Position numbers and translations under genes: made by a program
Source: Hominilimicola fabiformis
Lineage (GTDB): Bacteria; Bacillota; Clostridia; UBA1381
Reading direction: 5' to 3'
NCBI RefSeq assembly: GCF_020687385.1
Contig: NZ_JAJEQM010000013.1
Location: 1-64,000 of the forward strand
DNA length: 64,000 nucleotides
The notes under the pieces: generated by a model
The model's database searches: none
What the model was told of the DNA's origin: nothing
The model's input: the letters and a program-made list of their open reading frames with translations, nothing else
Part shown: in pieces, positions 54,101-61,400 of the stretch
Numbering within the stretch: the first letter of the stretch is position 1
Layout: every line of letters begins with the position of its first letter

Positions 54101-56582
54101 TAATATCGACTGGATGACTGATGACAGTCAGTTTAATCCTGACGAAGATGTCAGCGCGACAACTATTGCAGATATGGAAAAAACAAACGCTGACGGCAAA
54201 AAATATCGTCTGGCTCTTCTGCGACTTAAAGAAGACGGAAAGTATATCGTTGATGCAGGCGGGTTGACTTTTACCGATGAAAAGACATTTTCTGTTGAGC
54301 CGTTTGAGAAGTTGGCACTGACACTGAATGACAATCAAATTTCCGGTAAGGTGAAGTATGCCGTGGATAACACGCCTTACGTTATCCGCACTTATTTTTC
54401 AAACGAAGAGGGCGGAGCGGACTATATGATTTCAGAACAGGAAATCAGTGATACCTCAAATATTGAACTTTCCGTTCCTGCATCGGGTGCGATAGCACCG
54501 ACAGGTGAATATTATGTAACAGCCTTTCTTATGACGAAAAAGCAAGCAGATCTTAACGGTGACGGTAAGGAAGAAGACGCGCTTATTGCTATTGATAATC
54601 AAGCGTTTAATACAAAAGTTGCATATACCAATGTAAACGAACCGTCCGCACCGACAGATGTTACTCTGCAAACGTCAGGAAATGAGGTAATGCGTGCGGA
54701 GTGGAATGCGTCAGACAATGTTGACGGTTATAGTGTGAGAATTTATGAGGAAAAAGACGGCGAATGGACAGACACAGGATTTGGATATGATTTGGATAAA
54801 GACACGACAGCAGTTGATATGGCACTAACTGTCGGAGGAAACGGCGTTAGTGTAAACGAAAACGGAGATACTGCGGAGTCTGTTCCTGCCGAGAATTTGT
54901 TGCCTGATAAGACATATAAAGTCGGTGTTCGTGCATACAAAGAATCGGAAAACGGAAAGTATTACAGTAAGGAAACCGAATCCACAGGCAAATTTCTTCC
55001 TAAATATACGCCTATGGATATAGCACTTTCGATGAACGGTAACGAATGCACTGCCGATGAAAACGGCGTTTATCACGCATATATCGGCGGCGGTGACAAT
55101 ACTTTGTCTGTAAGCGGATCGGACGCTGATGCGACATTTAAGCTGACAAGAATGGATACAAATGACCAAATACCAAACGAAAACGGTGAAAACACCTTTG
55201 CAATTCCGAAATTTGAGGGAAGTTTGATGTTTAAGATTGACGGTATTTCCGGCAAGGATGTAACAAGTGTATTCCTACTTATTAATATGGATAAAGAACC
55301 GCCTGTTCTGACGCTTTCATCTGATATATTTTATGCAGACAATGAAAGCGGCGAATATACGATAACAGGAATATCAGATGCTGGTAGCAGAATTATATAC
55401 GGCGATAATGAAGAAGTTGTTGCAGGCAGTGACGGTAAGTTCGCTGTTTCGGGAAAACTTTATGAAAGTCAAACAAGCAGTGTTATTATGCTTTGTGCAC
55501 AGGATTTTGCCGAAAATACATCAATACCGCAGACTGCACTTGTTATAAAGAAAATATCAAACACCGTAACGGTAAATGACAGCTATGCGGAAAATTCGGG
55601 TAGCGGAGAGTATTCGGAGGGTGAAACGGTAACGATTAAGGCCGGCGAACGCAGCGGATATAAATTCAGCGGTTGGACGACTGACGACGGTGTACAGTTT
55701 GCGGACAGCAAGTCGGCAGAAACAACATTTACAATGCCGAGTAAAGCCGTAACCATAACCGCTAACTGGACGAAATCAAGTGGCGGTAGCGGAGACGGAG
55801 GCGGTAATGTGCGTTATACCGTTTCATTTGAAACAAACGGCGGTAATGATATTGCAAGCAAAACCGTTACAAAAAACAGTGTTATAAAAGAGCCGGAATT
55901 ACCGATAAAAGACGGATTTGACTTTGAGGGATGGTATACCGATAAAGAACTCAAAACAAAATATGATTTTACTGAAAAGGTAACAAAGAACTTCACGCTA
56001 TATGCGAAATGGACTGAAAAGGATAACGGTGAATGGAAAAATCCGTTTACCGATGTTAAGGAAAATGACTGGTTTTACGATTCGGTGAAATATGCGTATG
56101 AAAATGACTTGATGAAGGGCATATCAAACACAGAATTTGCACCTGACAGCGAAGTTACCAGAGCGATGTTTGTAACGGTTATCTATCGTATGGAAAATGA
56201 GCCACAGACGGAAAAATGTGCTTTTACTGATGTTGAAAGCGGCAGCTATTACGAAAATGCAGTTGCTTGGGCGAATGAAAACGGTATTGTTTCGGGTATT
56301 TCTGAAGAGTGTTTTGCTCCGAACGAGCCAATTACCCGTGAACAGATGGCGGCGATTATCTATCGCTATGCAGCGTTTAAAGGATATGACATAACTACAA
56401 GTAGCAACACATCTTATACGGATAACGATGATATTTCGGATTATGCAAAGGATGCTGTAATATGGGCGGCTGAAAAGTCCGTTATGACAGGTAATACAGA
56501 CGGTAGCTTTGCACCGAAAGCAAACACGACAAGAGCACAGGTTGCTTCGGTATTTATGCGTATGGTTGAAAACTTAAAATAA
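51180..56582 (+). CDS. giant secreted SLH-anchored surface protein
   Basis: 1800 residues from ATG with AGGAGGG 8 nt upstream; the in-frame extension further upstream is only a shadow of the preceding gene. Signal peptide residues 1-25 ending ILAAPE. Residues 25-1100 are a large beta-rich region of unknown family with repeated AVNGNY/GEIGFKTVFDG-like strands. A fibronectin type III-like module is near 1153-1260 (SAPTDVTLQTSGNEV). InlB B-repeat-like modules lie near 1460-1535 and 1545-1610 (FETNGG, GFDFEGWYTDKEL, YAKWTEK). Three SLH domains from about 1620 to the end (FTDVKENDWFYDSVKYAYE, ITREQMAAIIYRY, TRAQVASVFMRM) anchor it to cell-wall polymer. Likely surface adhesion or glycan-related; no catalytic motif recognised. 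Confidence 0.87.
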   Translation: MSKKIVSVILSLCIIVCALPMNILAAPEQNETLTFNGGKTLLLQNDYISFYFYDLQYQTCTATVPRAIAKETGEVFTQDLQAPGCEFNVYTGGGNKKTTYPSVTLQKAEFVSETPNGKNTAIKADYNMDIGLYDIPGTPYGTIIPAKVTVYHELVCLDKKDKTAWGVLTTVGNIQMNSDALFGHDFYFEWWYVINSFTGMGHGETANSPGGPAIKLDRTTVTESGEKTTKSSVVTGKIDDMSTKHVPKGYTSWGDIDGVYVNEIYTDAYPWANPFVGLSDYYDKFDIVYCGDSPLRVSLPQTVTVKPNDFPVLTWVESKSYCGFDIDVNTEMSVGAQYLWGYRNLKTLSEELPTKPDEISSSFSAKRLAVFESNGAITVEYVSDDAALESLKKKYNASPVAQIAGEYKSTNGSSFEFTGGAATLSPSVTATWNENNGGKLIVYKDGRIEQHGVNLNAPSFKFYQLRNGAEDSLKITMSKEGLSFDIEPDKNDAVIFVDIPYATTKLEKATADADGNLVFNGEIGFKTVFDGAEFSLEKLGYGLGEKTVNGKKKYEFKVNGVKAKGSFDTADLMALELAKVEGEVNTFKGEERYAFSLELNAFDLFETEAALALERSNNGTLIPDELWFYVKSSPGIVLVPPVPIGQLNGGGAGFKDLAATVNGNYLAIPPIKLRGALTGTYLHLIEGTGNVIIGPSEISLKATDVNLVGAGTATQIVDSFGYSLKLNGQERSYKGNTYEGIYFGGSKELALNLPSKQIDVITFDSSIELGAFGGVNNSKDYLYLAIGANGTVAGRVQIPKSSPVLAGKGFNVGNINLIVGGQTAFPIRNVTVEEGMKQAFQNVDVYLGVVAEVGGWLASARAWVLVPKIVETDFRKGGGWDIEFKILGYMPEWNWADKGVSPVVSMLAEDSDANFAAVRDENFVLANTGVSRTEISASAGTDEAPYIVLAFDGNLTEEQIKDNLKIFNDSNAELNIDWMTDDSQFNPDEDVSATTIADMEKTNADGKKYRLALLRLKEDGKYIVDAGGLTFTDEKTFSVEPFEKLALTLNDNQISGKVKYAVDNTPYVIRTYFSNEEGGADYMISEQEISDTSNIELSVPASGAIAPTGEYYVTAFLMTKKQADLNGDGKEEDALIAIDNQAFNTKVAYTNVNEPSAPTDVTLQTSGNEVMRAEWNASDNVDGYSVRIYEEKDGEWTDTGFGYDLDKDTTAVDMALTVGGNGVSVNENGDTAESVPAENLLPDKTYKVGVRAYKESENGKYYSKETESTGKFLPKYTPMDIALSMNGNECTADENGVYHAYIGGGDNTLSVSGSDADATFKLTRMDTNDQIPNENGENTFAIPKFEGSLMFKIDGISGKDVTSVFLLINMDKEPPVLTLSSDIFYADNESGEYTITGISDAGSRIIYGDNEEVVAGSDGKFAVSGKLYESQTSSVIMLCAQDFAENTSIPQTALVIKKISNTVTVNDSYAENSGSGEYSEGETVTIKAGERSGYKFSGWTTDDGVQFADSKSAETTFTMPSKAVTITANWTKSSGGSGDGGGNVRYTVSFETNGGNDIASKTVTKNSVIKEPELPIKDGFDFEGWYTDKELKTKYDFTEKVTKNFTLYAKWTEKDNGEWKNPFTDVKENDWFYDSVKYAYENDLMKGISNTEFAPDSEVTRAMFVTVIYRMENEPQTEKCAFTDVESGSYYENAVAWANENGIVSGISEECFAPNEPITREQMAAIIYRYAAFKGYDITTSSNTSYTDNDDISDYAKDAVIWAAEKSVMTGNTDGSFAPKANTTRAQVASVFMRMVENLK

Positions 56583-56618
56583 AATATTGAAATTTCTCTA
56601 ATAAATAATGAGAAAAAA

Positions 56619-56665
56619 GACCGCTCGAAATAGAGGTGAAATGCCTTTATTGACGAGCGGTTTTT
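56619..56665 (+). terminator. terminator of SLH gene
   Basis: GACCGCTCG ... CGAGCGGT stem with an inner AGG/CCT helix, followed by TTTTG. The next ~70 bp up to the insertion element hold nothing recognisable. Confidence 0.75.
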
Positions 56666-56735
56666 GCTTGTGATAAATTCACAAAGTAGTTGGATTGCCT
56701 GCCACCGGAGCATCTTCATACTGAAAAAACAATAA

Positions 56736-57455
56736 AAAAAACCGAGTGACATACAAAAACTTTAAAGTTCTGTAAGAACACTCGGTATGGTACGGTTACG
56801 CTTACAGAACCTGTACACAAATCGCATAAAATCCAGGGTTTTTAACAATGTTAAAAAATAATAAAAAGCACAGCACATTCAAAATACAGATGTCAATACC
56901 ATATAGTGTTTGCACCAAAATACAGGAGAAAAGAGATATATGGTCAATTAAAACGTGATATAGGGGAAATGCTCCGAAAATTGTGTGAACAAAAGGGAGT
57001 AGAAGTAATAGAAGCAGAAGCATGTCCTGACCATATACATATGCTGGTAAGTATTCCGCCATATTTAAGTATAGCACAATTCATGGGATTTCTCAAGGGA
57101 AAAAGCTCACTAATGATATTTGATAGGCATGCAAATTTAAAATATAAATATGGTTCAAGGAATTTTTGGTGTAGAGATTATTATGTTGATACAGTGGGAC
57201 GGAAAAAAAGTAATTGCAGACTATATCCGAAATCAGCTTGAAGAAGATTATGCATCAGACCAGATTAGTCTGAAAGAGTATATGGACCCGTTTACGGGTA
57301 GCGAGAGAAAGTGGGCAAAAAAGACAGCCGCACGTGAGCGGCTGCCTGAGATAGTAATGCGGTGTCAGGCTTCAATGCCCCTTAGAGGGGTTAAGCCTGT
57401 AATTGTCCATTCCAGGGACTGTGCAAATCACCAGTTTACTGGTGGTTATGATTCG
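56736..57455 (+). mobile_element. decayed IS200/IS605-family insertion element
   Basis: The left end folds as ACCGAGTG ... CACTCGGT (56741-56786) with inner GTTCT/AGAAC. The right end folds as CACCAGT-TT-ACTGGTG (57429-57444), with a preceding GCCCCTTAGAGGGG hairpin near 57378. These subterminal hairpins and a TnpA-like Y1 frame identify an IS200-type element without tnpB. Inserted between the SLH gene and the AraC gene; exact ends uncertain. Confidence 0.78.
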
Positions 57456-57458
57456 TGA
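56848..57458 (+). pseudogene. IS200-type Y1 transposase tnpA, two frameshifts
   Basis: Reading frames stitched together give a typical TnpA: a start at 56848 encoding KHSTFKIQM, then a frame change near 56895 into QYHIVFAPKYRRKEIYGQ, HUH motif PDHIHMLVSIPP, FMGFLKGKSSLMIFDRH, and catalytic tyrosine region RDYYVDTVG. A second frame change occurs at the seven-A run near 57206-57212, after which VIADYIRNQLEEDYASDQI continues. Frame changes at two sites mean no full-length transposase. Programmed frameshifting is not known for this family, so inactivation is the likelier explanation. Confidence 0.85.
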
Positions 57459-58291
57459 TTATAATAAGCGTTTATATATTCCTTTGGTGTCATACCGACA
57501 TTCTTTTTGAAAGTACGGAAAAAATGTTCATAGCTTGAATATCCTGTTGCTATCTGCGCTTCCGCAACTGTAAATCCCTCACGAAAAAGTTGTTTTGCCT
57601 TTGTCATTCTCTGTAAAATAATATAATTGCTTATTTGCGTATTCGTATGCTTTTTGAAAATTCGTGATATATGATTAGGTGTTAAATAAAACTTTTCTGC
57701 AATATCCGTAAGATGAATATTCTCAACAAGGTGCGCGTTTATATACTTGATAATCTGATTGACCGTTTGCTGCGTTCCTGTAACTCTCTTTTCCACCTCG
57801 TCATTTTCAGCGTGAGTATAAATCAATCCGTCTATAATTTTCAGAATATCAAAAAATATTGATATTTCAGAAAAGGTATCGTTGTTTTTACAGGCGATAA
57901 AATCCTGCATACGATTAAGCAATAATGCTTTTTGTTTATCATCAAGAGTAATAACGATAGGTTTTTTTGTATCAGTAAAATAGCTGTATCTTTTATTGCC
58001 CGCTATAAAATTTTCAAGCCATTCCGTACTGATAGTTATAATATATCGCTTATACTCACAGTCAGGAAGTTGTGTAAACTGATGAATACAATATGACGGT
58101 ATTATAAGCAGCGAATTTTCTTTGAGCGGCATTACATTATCACCGAGCAGTATATTTGACAGTGGTGTCAAACTTATATACAATTCAATCGCATTATGCG
58201 TATGTGGTGGCATTTGAATTGTAGGAATTTCATTCCTGTATATCACCTCAAATTTATTTTCAAACGAAGAATATCGGATAGTTTTATTCAT
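57446..58291 (-). CDS. AraC-family transcriptional regulator
   Basis: 281 residues; GGGGGTGA precedes the ATG. N-terminal cupin-like sensor (MPPHTHNAIELYISL, LLIIPSYCIHQF) and C-terminal double HTH (IHLTDIAEKFYLTPNHISRIFKKHTN, FTVAEAQIATGYSSYEHFFRTFKKNVGMTPKEY). It probably senses a sugar and activates the divergent giant glycosidase gene. Its 3' end touches the right end of the IS200 remnant. Confidence 0.92.
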   Translation of the reverse strand: MNKTIRYSSFENKFEVIYRNEIPTIQMPPHTHNAIELYISLTPLSNILLGDNVMPLKENSLLIIPSYCIHQFTQLPDCEYKRYIITISTEWLENFIAGNKRYSYFTDTKKPIVITLDDKQKALLLNRMQDFIACKNNDTFSEISIFFDILKIIDGLIYTHAENDEVEKRVTGTQQTVNQIIKYINAHLVENIHLTDIAEKFYLTPNHISRIFKKHTNTQISNYIILQRMTKAKQLFREGFTVAEAQIATGYSSYEHFFRTFKKNVGMTPKEYINAYYNHES

Positions 58292-58384
58292 ACGTTCACC
58301 CCCTGCTTTTAGTATATCATATTGTGGAAATCAACGCAATATAAAAATGCGTGAATTTATCATAAAACAGGCATTATTTTGACA

Positions 58385-58413
58385 TATACAAAATCAAGAT
58401 GATGTTGTATAAT
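58385..58413 (+). promoter_or_regulatory. promoter of DUF4450-like gene (activator-type)
   Basis: Strong TATAAT (58408-58413) with a poor -35 TATACA at 17 bp; a TTGACA lies 23 bp upstream of the -10, too far for sigma-A. A weak -35 fits activation by the divergent AraC protein. On the minus strand TTGCGT and TATACT at 17 bp could serve the AraC gene. Confidence 0.55.
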
Positions 58414-58456
58414 AAAATTAACAATAAATTAAGAAATAATTTAAGGAGGCAGACCT

Positions 58457-61400
58457 ATGAAATCAAAAGTTTTCAAACGTATTTTGTCCGCAATATTATC
58501 TATACAGATGATATGCGCATTTACTCCGGCTATTGTCTTAAATGCAAACGCGGAAGAATTGCAGATGTATCTCAATGAAGATTTTACATCGGAAAATAAC
58601 AAATGGACGGGCAAGACAGAAAATATGGAAATCTTAACCGACGAGGAAATTCCGTATATGCGCTATACAGCAGCAGACACAGAACAAAAGATTACACGAA
58701 AGGTTGACAACACAATTTCCGGTGGCAGCGTATATGTCGCAGAATTTGATGTAAGATTTTCAGACGCAAATTCGGGTGTTGTAGAATTATACGGCGGCTC
58801 GAAGCTTGGCCCTACTGTCATTTTTGACGGAGAGAAAATAAAAACCAAATATGGTAATCCGTCAAACTACGATACTATGTATCAGGGTGCGGAAGCGAAT
58901 AAATGGTATAATGTGAAATTTCTTGCAAACGGAACAACAAGTATGGTCGGCTATACTAAGGCGGCAGGTACAGACGAGAAAGCACAAGCGACAAAATCAG
59001 AAAAAGTAATCAGAAATTTAAAGAATACAATATTTTCACAATTTAATGTTACAAACAAAGTAAACGGCGAAAGCGATATACGCTCCGGCGCGGTTGACGT
59101 CAGAAATATGAAAGTATATAAACCTGCGCCGACGGAGGTTACTATCGGAGTAACAGACGATATAAGCAAGGTTTCTATTCCTGCCGAGGGAACAACAAAA
59201 ACAGTAAACTATCTTGTCGCAGCGGCTTTGTTTAACGGCGTTGATTTATCAAGCTATGAACCGCTGTCAAAAGAATTAGTAAAGTTTGAGCTTTATAATT
59301 CAGATGATACAGAAAGTTTACAGGAGAATTTACCGACAGGCATAACATTAAATCCTGCGACAGGCATTTTAACTGTAAGCTCCGAAGCAGACGCGGGCGA
59401 ATATAACGTAAGACTTTTAAGCTATGACGGCGCGGTATATGACAGCAAAAAAATTACCATAGCGCAGGCAGGCTCAGCGGCTTCTGTAAGTCTGATAAAT
59501 CCAGCTGAAAAACTTCCGATACCAAATAACGGTACTGTCAGTACAGAATTTTTTGCACAATGCTATGACAAGGCAGGCAGCGAAGCATATGGAATACCGC
59601 TTAAATGGTCGCTTTTAAATGCTGACGAAACAGAATTAAACGATAGCGGAATAAGCATAGACGAAAACACAGGTGTTATTTCTTCAACTTCATCAGCAGC
59701 GGCAAGCTCTTTTAAGGTAAAGGTTGCATTAAAAGATAATCCAAATGTTTACGGAATTTCAGAAGAAATAGAAACATATAAAATGACTGCTTCTAAAATA
59801 GATATAATCGGAGCGGATATGTTACAAACCGCGTCGCAGGTAAGTGAAACCTATACAATAAAAATATTCGACCAATACGGAGCGGAAATGCCATCAGAGG
59901 AATTAAGCGGCTGGAACGCTGAAAATATGACAGACGGTATCACATTTGAAAACGGAGTGCTGACAGCCGCTGCAAACAGCGACAGCGACGTTATAATTAA
60001 GGCAACATCAGGCGATATAACCGCAAGCAAGACAGTAAGAGTATATAAGCCTGTATTATCAAAAATCGCCGTAGACGGTGATATGTCAATAGAAATACCG
60101 AAAAGCGGAAATAAGAGCTTTACATATACTGCAAAGGCATACGACCAAAAGGGCGTTGAAATTAAAGATACTGACTTTTCTTGGAGTATGGAAGCATATG
60201 ACAATAACGGTATAACTTTTGACAGCGCAAGTGCGGCAGTAACAGCAGACAGCACAGCAACAGAACAGACTATAACTGTTACCGCTTCAACTGCTGATAT
60301 AAACGGTAACTTAAAGGTTGTAGTTACAAAAAATCCGTTTACATACAAGCCTGTTGACGGCGGCTTTGAAATTGATAACGGAAACAAAAATTATACGCGT
60401 CCTATATATGCGGCGCATACAAACGATAATGGCGAAAACTCGTTCAGATATATCTATTATCTCGGCGACAGACCGAAATTGGTATTATCAAATGCGGGTA
60501 CAGGCACAAGTTTTTTCCGTTTCGCTCATATGTTCCTTGGAATAAAGGACGGAAAATGGCTTGATGAAATGAGCAATATAACTGCAAGATATGTAAACGG
60601 ACACGAGGAATATGTCATAAAAGACAGTTCCTTTGAGGGTGAAATAAAGCTGACATATACACGCTCGGACAAAATCGACGCTATGCTTGTAAAAGCGGAG
60701 CTTCCCGACAGTGTAAAGGATAAGCTGGTAGTTGCAGCGGCAGGCGGAAACCGAATAGACAGTAAACAGCCTACGGGTGGAAATTCAAGCGCACTTGAAT
60801 TTAGTCCGTCTGATACAAATTCAACTGTTCCGACCTTTACTGATAATTCATTCAGTATCACAGGCTCATATGCTACAATAAGCGGCACATCAAATGTAAA
60901 AATGAATTATGCCGCAAAGGACTCGTCAATGTACAGTTCAGGAGTGGACGCGTTATTAACCTCAACAGCGGCAAATCAACCAATGGTAGTAGGTACGACT
61001 GACGGTAATACCGAGAATACAGTATATATGATGATTACAACGGATAGTCCGTCTGAAAACAAATATTTTAATGAATATCAGACAAACGCAAGAGAAATAT
61101 TCAATGACAGCGTTAATTATTTTAAGGGAGTTGCGGAAACTATAAAAATTGATACTCCCGACCCGTACATCAATTCAGCTATGCGCGCTCAGGTTATGGC
61201 AATGGATAACATATGGGATAATCCTGTTATAACTCACGGGGCAATTGGCTGGCATAACGGACAAGGCGGCTGGCGCGGCGGCTATTGCTTTGTAAATGCA
61301 GGCTGGAGCGACAGAATAAAAACTAATATTCAAAATTATATTGCAAGACAGGAGAAAGATACAGGAAGAATATGGGCATATCCATCTCACGACGGACGCT

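Noticed and set aside
57206-57212. Programmed frameshifting at the A7 run of tnpA
   Set aside because: An upstream second frame change also exists and IS200-type transposases are made from one frame, so decay or sequencing error is simpler.
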